14,369 nt of DNA from Candidatus Sifarchaeum subterraneum. Lineage in GTDB: Archaea > Asgardarchaeota > Sifarchaeia > Sifarchaeales > Sifarchaeaceae. Shown here piece by piece: positions 7,308-13,751 of the stretch. The DNA is taken from positions 1 through 14,369 of the forward strand of contig JAECRX010000253.1 in assembly GCA_016292335.1 (NCBI GenBank), in the 5' to 3' direction. The position numbers and the translations under genes are program-made. Position 1 is the stretch's first letter, and the number at the start of each line of letters is the position of its first letter. The notes beneath the pieces were generated by a model. The model was given only the letters and a program-made list of their open reading frames with translations, was not told where the DNA came from and ran no database searches.

Positions 7308-8432
7308 TTAACTCGGTATTTTTGTTCCTGGAAAAAGAATCGATCCATCTTTTATTTCTATATTGTCGCCTATGATCGCACCTAATTTTTTTCTCTGGCT
7401 GTCCACATATTCCCCCTTTATTTTGACAAAAACCGTTTTCTCTTTTACTGTGTCTTTAAAAACGACATTTTTTCCGATTTTACATCCAAATCCAATTACG
7501 CTGTTAGAAATTTTTGAATTTTTGCTAATAGCGGTATTATCATAAATAACACTATTTTCCACAGATATACTATCCTCAAAAATTACGTTATTTCCTATGT
7601 AACTCGACTTAATCGCGCATTTTTCAATAATTGTATTATTTCCAATAAAAACTGGACCACGAACTTGGGTGTCTTTTAAAATTTTCGAATTCTTTCCTAT
7701 ATGTATTCTTTTTTTCATCTTTTCTAACATGTACATATTTGCATTTAAAACGTCCCAAGGTCTTCCCACGTCAATCCATGAATCTAAAGTGTATCCATAA
7801 CACTTTTTTCCTTCCTCAACAAGCTTACTAATTGCATCAGTTAACTCTTGTTCACGCGTATAATAATTTGATTCAAGATTTTCTATTACTTCAAATATTT
7901 CTGGTTCCAATAGAAATGTGCTAGCTGACGCTAAATCGCTAAAAGGTTTCTTTGGTTTTTCAACTATTCTCTTTATGATATTATTCTTCTCTAATTCAAT
8001 TACACCAAAATCCCACGGATTAGGTACTCTAACTAAGCCCAAAGTCGCTGAAGCTTTTTTCTTCTTATGTAAATCTATCATTTTTTGGAAATTTCCCTCT
8101 AAAATTGCGTCACCATTGATAACAAGAAATGAATCGTCTTCAATGAATTCTCTGGAAACATATACCGCATTTGCCAATCCCAAAATTTCTTTTTGTTTAA
8201 TAATGTGGAACTTTATTTCTGCCTTTTCACCTAACTTCTTTATATATTCTATTAGCATGTCTTTGAATTGATTAACGACTATTCCAATTTCAGAAATTCC
8301 AAGTTCTTTGAAAATTTGAATTACGTAAAAAATAACAGGTTTACTTAAAATGGGCAACAAGTGTTTTGGCCGTTTAAGAGTAAGTGGATATAGACGAATT
8401 CCAAATCCAGCTGCAGGAATGAGGCCTTTCAA
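7308..8432 (-). CDS. sugar-1-phosphate nucleotidyltransferase, GlmU paralogue
   Basis: A 374-residue cytosolic enzyme expected to join a sugar-1-phosphate to a nucleotide. The N-terminal domain has AAGFGIRLYPLT (7-18; Thr of the usual GTR is Ile12) and RPK at 21-23, in register with GlmU at 4030. Hexapeptide repeats run from about 240 to 355. The acetyltransferase residues are not kept: the GlmU HLSY stretch aligns with KNSK, and the SQRKKLGAIIGDN end is retained. It is therefore probably a pyrophosphorylase only, with unknown sugar and base. A GTG at 8441 is in frame, but its sequence overlaps GGTGA (8438-8442), a Shine-Dalgarno core five bases before the TTG at 8432; that TTG aligns exactly with the TTG start of glmU. 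Confidence 0.83.
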   Translation of the reverse strand: MKGLIPAAGFGIRLYPLTLKRPKHLLPILSKPVIFYVIQIFKELGISEIGIVVNQFKDMLIEYIKKLGEKAEIKFHIIKQKEILGLANAVYVSREFIEDDSFLVINGDAILEGNFQKMIDLHKKKKASATLGLVRVPNPWDFGVIELEKNNIIKRIVEKPKKPFSDLASASTFLLEPEIFEVIENLESNYYTREQELTDAISKLVEEGKKCYGYTLDSWIDVGRPWDVLNANMYMLEKMKKRIHIGKNSKILKDTQVRGPVFIGNNTIIEKCAIKSSYIGNNVIFEDSISVENSVIYDNTAISKNSKISNSVIGFGCKIGKNVVFKDTVKEKTVFVKIKGEYVDSQRKKLGAIIGDNIEIKDGSILFPGTKIPS

Positions 8433-8490
8433 GTGGTTCACCAGCAGAGAAAGAGCAAAATAGGCGATGTCTAAAAATGTCTGTAAATTT

Positions 8491-8507
8491 CTTTTATGTA
8501 CTTTAAA
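8491..8507 (-). promoter_or_regulatory. TATA-like boxes for the nucleotidyltransferase gene
   Basis: On the minus strand TTTAAAG (complement of 8501-8507) and CATAAAAG (8491-8498) lie 60-75 bases before the TTG at 8432. Either would give a leader of about 30-45 bases. The rest of the 265-bp spacer to the GTPase gene shows no gene. Confidence 0.35.
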
Positions 8508-8679
8508 GCATTAGTAGTTCTCATCAGGTTGAAGTACCCCTTCCGTTGACCTATTACCCCTATAGAGGCATCTAGGCACCTATACACTTTATACCAATAG
8601 AGGGTCTTACCTTTTCAACGCAGAGATCTTTTTTAGGTTTCTGTTATCGAGGTAGAGATTCACAGGATACATAGAAAGC

Positions 8680-8701
8680 ATAGATAGAACGATCTATCTA
8701 T
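8680..8701. repeat. 8-bp palindrome over the GTPase stop codon
   Basis: ATAGATAG (8680-8687) and CTATCTAT (8694-8701) are perfect inverted copies around AACGAT. The GTPase TAG stop (8698-8700) is inside the arm. No T-run follows on the minus strand, so it is not a standard terminator; it may stabilise the mRNA end. Confidence 0.4.
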
Positions 8702-9207
8702 AACGATTCCATGATCTTCTCGGCCATTACTTCAAAGACGTATTCAATGTTCTGACCAGTTATTACGCTGGTTTCGACATATAACGCACCAAGTTCCTTG
8801 GCAACTTCTTCTGCTTTTTTTTTCTCAATTTGTCTTTCCTCAATGAGATCTGCTTTATTTCCTACCAAAACAATTGGATGTTTCCCTAAATGATCTGAAA
8901 TTTTTTGGTATTGTTCAATTACTTCCTCTAAACTGTTGGTTCTTGAAACATCAAAAACTAGCATATAACCTGTCGGCCCCTTCCTAAGAGTTTTTTCAAC
9001 TACTTCCAATGTATTTGCACTGCCGAGTTCAAGGAGTGCAAGATTAATTTCAGTTTCTTCAAGTTCAATTTTTTTGGTAGAAAAGTCTATCCCGATATCG
9101 AAAGAATATTCAGCAGGAAAATCTTCTGCATGTTTTTCAATCAAACTAGTTATTCCGACATCAGCTCCGCCTAACATTAAAACTTTGAAATCAAGGACTT
9201 TTTTCAT
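8698..9207 (-). CDS. Rab-like small GTPase fold with degraded phosphate-binding motifs
   Basis: A 169-residue single-domain protein aligning with Ras/Rab GTPases along its length. The base-recognition motifs are intact: NKAD (117-120) and ETS (145-147). The phosphate and magnesium motifs are not. The P-loop is GGADVGITS (13-21), with Ile19 replacing the essential Lys. In the switch I segment FDIGIDF, Asp37 replaces the conserved Thr. The DTAGQ motif is ELGSA (60-64), losing Asp, Gly and the catalytic Gln. It is therefore likely a pseudo-GTPase that acts as a binding module, or binds guanine nucleotide weakly without hydrolysis. There is no C-terminal Cys for lipid attachment. ATG at 9207 has GAGGTGA five bases upstream. 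It stands alone, 161 bp downstream of the ABC genes. Confidence 0.85.
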   Translation of the reverse strand: MKKVLDFKVLMLGGADVGITSLIEKHAEDFPAEYSFDIGIDFSTKKIELEETEINLALLELGSANTLEVVEKTLRKGPTGYMLVFDVSRTNSLEEVIEQYQKISDHLGKHPIVLVGNKADLIEERQIEKKKAEEVAKELGALYVETSVITGQNIEYVFEVMAEKIMESL

Positions 9208-9226
9208 TTTTTCACCTCACGGAAAC

Positions 9227-9242
9227 CCCACTTTTAAGTGGG
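9227..9242 (-). promoter_or_regulatory. hairpin in the GTPase leader
   Basis: CCCACTT (9227-9233) and AAGTGGG (9236-9242) are perfect inverted copies. On the mRNA the hairpin ends eight bases before the GAGGTGA ribosome site (9212-9218). A TATA-like TTTTAAAAAC (complement of 9263-9272) would start the transcript at or near the hairpin's outer arm. The GGAA-CCCCAC-GTGGG form also resembles right-end hairpins of IS200/IS605 elements. Confidence 0.4.
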
Positions 9243-9368
9243 AGAGGAATTAAGGAGCACAAGTTTTTAAAATTAAGAATATATGAGACGGATTAGAATG
9301 CTGATACACGATTCGGTTTGCGACATTCAGATGTTTTATTCTCTTTATATTACATTTTCGGGTCTTGA

Positions 9369-10310
9369 TTAAGTTTCTTTAGCTAAAAAGAAAAAGTACA
9401 TATCCTCAAGTGACAGACCACTAGTCGAAAATTCTATGATTTCCTCGGCTTCTAATTTTTCGAAAAGCTTATCATGTATTTCATCGACTTCTTTCTTTGA
9501 TTGCGTGAAAAATCTGACAAAGTCTCCCAGCTTCTCATAGGGAAAACCAAAGGAGTCTAAGACTTTTGTTTTTAAAGGTTTACGCGGATATACTTTCACA
9601 TCATAGCGATAGGGGATTTCATGAAAGAGATCTGACACATTTGCGAAACGCAGTATTGTGCCTCCCCTTCTGAGCAGTAAAATTTTATGACAAAGTCGAT
9701 CGACAACCATAGGATCGTGATCAATTAGCCCAAGTGTTAAATCTAGTTTTGCGTCTAGCTTATCGATATAATCAATCACTTCTTCTTTTCTCCTTACATC
9801 GAGTGTTGCAGTGACTTCGTCTAGCAGTAAAATTTTGGGGTGTTTCAACATCCCTATTGCTAATCTCGTCATAGCTTTCTGTCCTTCTGAAAACCCTTCT
9901 AATCTTTCGTCCATGAGTTGATCTAGACCTATTTCCTCAAGAAATGGATAAATATCTTCGATATTAGAATCTTGAATTCCACTAAAGAATTTTAGAGTTT
10001 CACGAAGCGTGAGTTTCTTCTGAAATGAAAGTGCAGGGGAAACAAAACTAATCATATCTCGAACTTTTGAAATGTCTTTGAAAATGTCATGATCATAGAT
10101 TTTAACACTTCCTTTATCCGGCAAATATATGGTCGCCAAAATTTTCAACAGAGTTGTTTTTCCAGATCCGTTGGGACCTACAATTGCCAAATTTTCCCCT
10201 TCTTCAAGCTCAAATGTTATTTCATCCAAAACTTGGATTTTCTTGTGAAGGAACGCACCTGTTGGAAATTGTTTCATGACATCTTTTACTTCTATAACAA
10301 TCTCTCTCAT
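9369..10310 (-). CDS. ABC exporter ATP-binding protein
   Basis: A 313-residue ATPase of an ABC-2 type exporter, acting on the cytoplasmic face with the permease encoded just upstream. It has Walker A GPNGSGKTT (45-53), signature FSEGQ (140-144, usually LSGGQ), Walker B LLLDE (161-165), the D-loop TATLD and H-loop His198. The Q-loop glutamine is replaced (FVSPA at 89-93). A C-terminal domain of about 100 residues follows the ATPase core, as in drug and polysaccharide exporter subunits. The frame is open to 10367, but the ATG at 10310 fits best: it lies 13 bases after the permease stop, with GGGG eight bases upstream, and starts directly before the usual first strand. The substrate cannot be told. 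Confidence 0.9.
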   Translation of the reverse strand: MREIVIEVKDVMKQFPTGAFLHKKIQVLDEITFELEEGENLAIVGPNGSGKTTLLKILATIYLPDKGSVKIYDHDIFKDISKVRDMISFVSPALSFQKKLTLRETLKFFSGIQDSNIEDIYPFLEEIGLDQLMDERLEGFSEGQKAMTRLAIGMLKHPKILLLDEVTATLDVRRKEEVIDYIDKLDAKLDLTLGLIDHDPMVVDRLCHKILLLRRGGTILRFANVSDLFHEIPYRYDVKVYPRKPLKTKVLDSFGFPYEKLGDFVRFFTQSKKEVDEIHDKLFEKLEAEEIIEFSTSGLSLEDMYFFFLAKET

Positions 10311-10323
10311 GATATTTTCCCCT

Positions 10324-11139
10324 TCAATAGAATTCCAGTGTGCCCCATTTAGCAGAGAGTTTCTCAATCTGACTCATGACAATTAGTGCAAGGCCAATGC
10401 ATATTACAGCTCCTAGTGAAATCATCAATATATCATTGGCGATGTTTGGGTGTATTCTCCCAAGAATGAGAAGTTCTCTTAAGAGGTAAACGCAACGAGT
10501 CAACGGAAATTGAAGAACAGATTGGGCAAGTCCAGGAAAAAATAGATCTAGGGCTTCAACTGGAAAGTAGTAGCCTGAAGCAATCTTCAACGCATAGAGA
10601 AATAGAGAGGCAAGGACACCTATCCTTTTGAAAATCACATTCAATGATGAGACAAGAAGGCTTACACCAATCATAAAGATCCAACTTAAAAAGAAGAGAG
10701 TAATAATAAGTGGAATAAGTGTTAAATCAACCTGAATTACACCAATAGCCCAGAGAATTGGAAAGATAAAAATCATGGCGATAGTGATCGTTTTTACGGT
10801 TGAGGAAAAGAATCGTGCAATCAAAAGCGTTCTGATCGAAATATTATTAACGAGTAAAAATCCAATGGTTCCTCTTGCAGCCTCTTCCTGCAACGCTAAT
10901 ACAGTGTCATCATATGCACGACCAAACAATGCCCAAAAGAATACACCAACAAGCAAGAAGTCAGCTAAGTTGTATTCAAAATTCTTAATTGATGTCGTTG
11001 CTACAATAGCTCCCAAAAATGTAAAAGCTATAATGTCAAGTATTAACCAGGCTACATCAATAACTAAATTGAATTTGTATTTCAAATCCACTTGGAGGTT
11101 TCGAACTACTGTGCTTTTCAATCTACCGAAATAGCCCAA
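10324..11139 (-). CDS. ABC-2 type transporter permease
   Basis: A 271-residue membrane protein with six likely helices at about 24-48, 61-83, 109-135, 138-165, 172-196 and 236-257, the layout of ABC-2 exporter permeases. A short amphipathic N-terminus with basic residues precedes helix 1. The sequence does not show what is exported; lipid-linked sugars or drugs are common for this type. The start is TTG at 11139, with AGGAGGT (11146-11152) six bases upstream, one of the best ribosome sites in the window; no other start is as well supported. The ATPase gene begins 13 bases after the stop, so the two are surely co-transcribed. The 310-bp upstream spacer has minus-strand TATA-like strings near 11206-11233. 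Confidence 0.88.
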   Translation of the reverse strand: MGYFGRLKSTVVRNLQVDLKYKFNLVIDVAWLILDIIAFTFLGAIVATTSIKNFEYNLADFLLVGVFFWALFGRAYDDTVLALQEEAARGTIGFLLVNNISIRTLLIARFFSSTVKTITIAMIFIFPILWAIGVIQVDLTLIPLIITLFFLSWIFMIGVSLLVSSLNVIFKRIGVLASLFLYALKIASGYYFPVEALDLFFPGLAQSVLQFPLTRCVYLLRELLILGRIHPNIANDILMISLGAVICIGLALIVMSQIEKLSAKWGTLEFY

Positions 11140-11413
11140 ATCTTAACCTCCTGCTGCATTTTTTTGGGGATTAGAATGAAAAAATTTCACGTTAACCCCT
11201 GAATGTATTTAGTATTCGTTCACTTATTTAATACTTTTTTAAAATCGTAATCCCCTAATTTTGACAATCGACAATTTTTCTTTAAAAATTATTGTGTTAT
11301 AGAACAGATTCAGAAAAGAGAACCTGTCTGGTAATTTAAAGATGTCAGAAGAAAAATATGTAAGGGCAATCTTGTAAATGATACACATTATATTTCCAAT
11401 CTTATTTTTTCAA

Positions 11414-11429
11414 CCGAACTTATATAAAC
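11414..11429 (+). promoter_or_regulatory. strong BRE/TATA-like promoter before element 1
   Basis: CCGAACTTATATAAAC combines a TATA-like core with a purine-containing upstream flank. Transcription would start near 11450, at the first hairpin of the IS-type element, with no protein gene directly downstream. Confidence 0.45.
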
Positions 11430-11490
11430 AAACTTTTTTATCATCTACCTCGCAAGAAGACTTCCTGCGCAAGCGTGGGGATGAATTGCG

Positions 11491-11497
11491 TTTTTTT
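11491..11497 (+). terminator. T7 run after a short stem inside element 1
   Basis: CGCAA (11469-11473) can pair with TTGCG (11486-11490), and seven T follow directly. With the promoter at 11414-11429 this would end a transcript of about 45-50 bases. Confidence 0.35.
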
Positions 11498-11554
11498 CAA
11501 AGTTCCACAACATTTTTAAACCTCTCATTTCAATATATTTTCGAATTGAGCTGA

Positions 11555-11638
11555 GGTCACACTCGCCAATTCTTTACTTTAATCACAGATAAGTCAGGGC
11601 AGGAACTGCCCGTAGAGCCTGTTGAACATGCTCCATGA
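11555..11638 (+). pseudogene. relic of the TnpB C-terminus
   Basis: After an in-frame TGA at 11552, 27 codons read through to a TGA at 11636, ending GQELPVEPVEHAP. Copy 2 ends GQKLSVEPA in the same place relative to the right end. IS605 TnpB proteins commonly end just before the right-end hairpin with such proline- and glutamate-rich tails. The rest of TnpB, including the RuvC and zinc motifs, is missing. Confidence 0.5.
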
Positions 11639-11770
11639 GGAGATGGCTGAATCAGGAAGCCCCATCCGATATGGTGGGGTAGTTTACTTTAACTGAATTA
11701 CAAAAAATTGCCTTATGTCCCTTAAAAATAAAATAGAAAGCAAAAAAATCAAAGAAATTTTTATCGTTTT

Positions 11771-11930
11771 CTCGGCACAACAGGGGGAACAGCTACTGTT
11801 CGCCAAAGAATGGAGGGATGTTACCCCTGCTATGTCTGCAGGTGCCACCGATCATGTGTGGATCCTGAACTAGCTGCTGGCATGCTGTCTCCCAATCTAA
11901 CTCAGGATTCAATGCTATTAGGGGCCACTA
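11771..11930 (+). ncRNA. G+C-richer structured block, candidate noncoding RNA
   Basis: This block is about half G+C in a region near one third. Nested stems are visible: GGCAC (11774-11778) with GTGCC (11842-11846), CAGGGG (11781-11786) with CCCCTG (11824-11829), and GAACAG (11787-11792) with CTGTTC (11796-11801), the last two stacked end to end. A further stem pairs ATCCTGA (11862-11868) with TCAGGAT (11902-11908). No long reading frame occupies it. It does not show motifs I know for SRP RNA, RNase P RNA, 5S rRNA or tRNA. It lies between element 1 and the PAC2 gene; a leader or riboswitch is unlikely because the PAC2 promoter is downstream of it. The strand is uncertain. Confidence 0.4.
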
Positions 11931-11953
11931 AGAAAAATTGCCGAATACGACAC

Positions 11954-11963
11954 AGTTTTTAAA
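11954..11963 (+). promoter_or_regulatory. TATA-like box for the PAC2-family gene
   Basis: AGTTTTTAAA lies about 40 bases before the ATG at 11998, placing the transcript start near 11985 and giving a leader of about 13 bases. This supports the ATG over the upstream TTG at 11938. Confidence 0.45.
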
Positions 11964-11997
11964 GGATAATGGGTATGTGATCTGGGGAAAAAATAAA

Positions 11998-12771
11998 ATG
12001 ATAAAAGTAAAAGAATTCGTAAAGATAAATGAAGAAGAACTTGAGGGAACCATCACACTTGTTGGTATGCCCGGTATCGCTAATGTAGGAAAATTAGCAG
12101 TTATGAGCATGATTGAAAATCTTAACGCGAAGAAAATCATGGAAATCTACAGTTATGACTTTCCTCCACATGTTCACGTCACCTCAGATGGATTCCTACG
12201 AATTCCCAAAAGTAAATTATATTTCTGGAAAGATAATTCACAAGAAATCTTTTTCCTAAGTGGGGATTACCAACCAAGTACTAATGAAGGTATTTACTCA
12301 TTTAGTGACCAGATTACACAAATTCTAACGAATTTCAAATCAAAAATGATCATAAGTTTAGGAGCTTTCGCCTTAGATTTTTTCCCTGAGAAACCCGCAG
12401 TCTATGTTTCCGCGACAAAAAGAGAAACGTTGGATGAATTCCTCACGTTAGGCGATAATCTAAAGCTCTTCAAAGGTGGGACGATTACCGGTGCAAATGG
12501 GATAATTCCTGCATGGGGGAAGACCATTTACGACATTGAAGGAGCTTCACTTCTGGCAGAAACGACTCCTCTATTACGCATAGATCCAAGAGCATCGAAA
12601 ACTTTAATTGAAGTTTTAAATAACAGGTTCGGTCTTAAAGTAGATCTTACAACGTTAGATGAACGGATCAAAGAGATGGAAGCTACATTTGATAGAGTCA
12701 GGGATCGCGTGGATAGAAAAAGAAGAGACCCAGAATTACCGCAACCACCTCTGCCCGATTTCTATGGCTAG
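11998..12771 (+). CDS. PAC2 family protein (proteasome-assembly-chaperone-like)
   Basis: A 257-residue soluble protein of the archaeal PAC2/COG2047 family, related in fold to eukaryotic proteasome assembly chaperone PAC2; the archaeal role is not settled. Family features are the N-terminal LVGMPGIANVGKLAV (21-35), a central segment with SGDYQPS, and GGTITGANGIIPAWG before the last third. The C-terminal part is a charged helix (about 217-243) and a tail ending PPLPDFYG. The frame is open upstream to a TTG at 11938, but the family N-terminus begins at the ATG at 11998, which has GGGG ten bases upstream and a TATA-like box at a fitting distance. No proteasome gene is adjacent. It is flanked by the structured block and, 164 bp on, the PDCD5-like gene. 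Confidence 0.87.
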   Translation: MIKVKEFVKINEEELEGTITLVGMPGIANVGKLAVMSMIENLNAKKIMEIYSYDFPPHVHVTSDGFLRIPKSKLYFWKDNSQEIFFLSGDYQPSTNEGIYSFSDQITQILTNFKSKMIISLGAFALDFFPEKPAVYVSATKRETLDEFLTLGDNLKLFKGGTITGANGIIPAWGKTIYDIEGASLLAETTPLLRIDPRASKTLIEVLNNRFGLKVDLTTLDERIKEMEATFDRVRDRVDRKRRDPELPQPPLPDFYG

Positions 12772-12780
12772 TTTCCCCCT

Positions 12781-12803
12781 CCTTTTTTCTTTAATCTTTC
12801 TTT
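12781..12803 (+). terminator. T-tracts after the PAC2-family gene
   Basis: CCTTTTTTCT and two further T-clusters begin ten bases after the stop, without a hairpin, as is usual for archaeal U-tract termination. Confidence 0.45.
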
Positions 12804-12935
12804 GTAATTCCTGATATACCTTCAACATTTTTTTTAATTATCCCTACAGATATTACAGAAAAAACACACATTTCGCCTGTAAAGTCTTACAGTTATGGAA
12901 TTCAAAATAATGAAACTTGCAAAGGTGATTTGCAT

Positions 12936-13292
12936 ATGTTCGATGAAATTGAACGCATTAAACGAAAAAAAATGGCAAAATACACGAAAATGATCGAAGA
13001 AAAAAAGAAAGAAGAAGAGCAAGAGATTCAAGAACGCCAATTTTTAAATAAAATATTGTTGCCAGACGCTGCAAATTATTTGAATTCCGTTGTAAAACCT
13101 TCTACGGCTAAAAAAATCAGGAGATTGATTATTAATCTGATTTTAAGTAACCAAATTCCAATAGATCAAATTGAACCCTTGACCAAACTAGATATCAAAA
13201 TTTTAGAACGCAAAGTTGAGGGAAAAGAATCAAAAATTTTTTATCAAAAAAGGGGTGAAGAAACGAGAAATTTATCCGACCTATGGAAGTAA
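12936..13292 (+). CDS. PDCD5-like DNA-binding protein
   Basis: A 118-residue basic protein of the archaeal and eukaryotic PDCD5 (TFAR19) family, reported in archaea to bind double-stranded DNA. Residues 1-35 are a charged helix rich in Lys and Glu. The family core FLNKILLPDAANYLNSVV (about 36-53) and the helical segment KKIRRLIINLILSNQIPI follow. The C-terminus (from about 85) is lysine-rich and less typical. An in-frame TTG at 12930 is directly against the ribosome site, whereas the ATG at 12936 has AAGGTGAT six bases upstream and is the better start. The gene is usually near ribosomal protein genes in archaea; here it stands alone. Its TAA stop (13290-13292) lies inside the end of the IS-type element, so the C-terminus may have been altered by insertion. 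Confidence 0.82.
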   Translation: MFDEIERIKRKKMAKYTKMIEEKKKEEEQEIQERQFLNKILLPDAANYLNSVVKPSTAKKIRRLIINLILSNQIPIDQIEPLTKLDIKILERKVEGKESKIFYQKRGEETRNLSDLWK

Positions 13293-13521
13293 ACTACTAC
13301 TAATCCTCCTCCTTGAGGGGTGGAGTTTCCTGAATCATTTATTCTCAAGTGAGACATCTCAAGCAGGTTCAACGGACAGTTTCTGCCCTGGATGAAACTC
13401 CGGTAAGCTGATACATATCGCTCTTTTTCAAACCGATGTTACAGATTTCGTTTTTGAAATATTGTGGAAACCATGCGATTCATTTCCCCTAAAGGGGGAA
13501 TCTCCCCGCTTGATATTTATC
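13289..13521 (-). mobile_element. IS200/IS605-type non-autonomous element, copy 2
   Basis: About 233 bp on the minus strand with the same plan as copy 1. Its left end (high coordinates) has a perfect hairpin TTCCCC-loop-GGGGAA (13484-13500), then ATGAATCGC (13475-13483) and TTCCACAATATTT (13457-13469). Near the right end are CAGGGCAGAAACTG, GTTGAACCTGCTTGAGATG, TGATTCAGGAAACTCCA, a CTCC-type hairpin and the terminus TAGTTTAC (13289-13296). No transposase gene is present. The left boundary is approximate. Confidence 0.62.
13359..13403 (-). pseudogene. relic of the TnpB C-terminus, copy 2
   Basis: The minus-strand frame reads PEFHPGQKLSVEPA and stops at 13359-13361, matching GQELPVEPV of copy 1 at the same distance from the right end. 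No larger TnpB remnant is visible. Confidence 0.45.
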
Positions 13522-13634
13522 AATTTTTTTGTATCAATTTTTGCTCATTCTACGATTCCACATGCTCGCTTGGTATTTGTAAAATTGCCCTGTGAGATTG
13601 ACTTTCCTTCTATGATCAGAAACTGTGATTGTAA

Positions 13635-13751
13635 GTTTTAGAAAAGGAATTAGTTATAACTCTGCACGAAACAATAGGAAAAGTTGCTAAAGAAGTTAAT
13701 GATCCCCTTGAGAGACCTAAAGAAGAGCATCAAGCTTGGTTTGAGAGGTAA
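13635..13751 (+). pseudogene. short coding-like fragment without a start codon
   Basis: Between stops at 13632 and 13749 a frame of 38 codons reads as a charged amphipathic helix (ELVITLHETIGKVAKEV) then a polar tail ending HQAWFER. Its composition looks coding, but there is no ATG, GTG or TTG. It may be the remnant of a gene damaged when the neighbouring element inserted, or chance. I do not recognise the family. Apart from this and element 2, the 670-bp spacer from 13293 to 13962 shows no other gene. Confidence 0.25.

Larger units (their letters stand above)
11451..11687 (+). mobile_element. IS200/IS605-type non-autonomous element, copy 1
   Basis: About 237 bp without a transposase gene. 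The left part has a hairpin with a GCAA loop near 11462-11480 followed by GGGGATGAATTGCG (11477-11490). An internal TTCCACAACATTT is at 11503-11515. The right end has TGAATCAGGAAGCCCCA (11648-11664), a CCCC...GGGG hairpin and the terminus TAGTTTAC. Copy 2 at 13289-13521 shares these blocks in the same order on the other strand. The right end resembles the ends of TnpB-carrying IS605 elements, which overlap the omegaRNA. The left boundary is approximate. Confidence 0.65.

Noticed and set aside
8515..8640. Possible third copy of the IS605-type element (ATCAGG, CCCC and repeated ATAGAGG strings)
   Set aside because: The blocks shared by the two clear copies (TTCCACA, CAGGGCAG, TAGTTTAC) are not present in order.
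11771..11930. SRP RNA, RNase P RNA, 5S rRNA or intron-containing tRNA
   Set aside because: The SRP helix 8 GGAA/AGCA motif, the RNase P conserved regions, the 5S core and tRNA arms were looked for on both strands and not seen.
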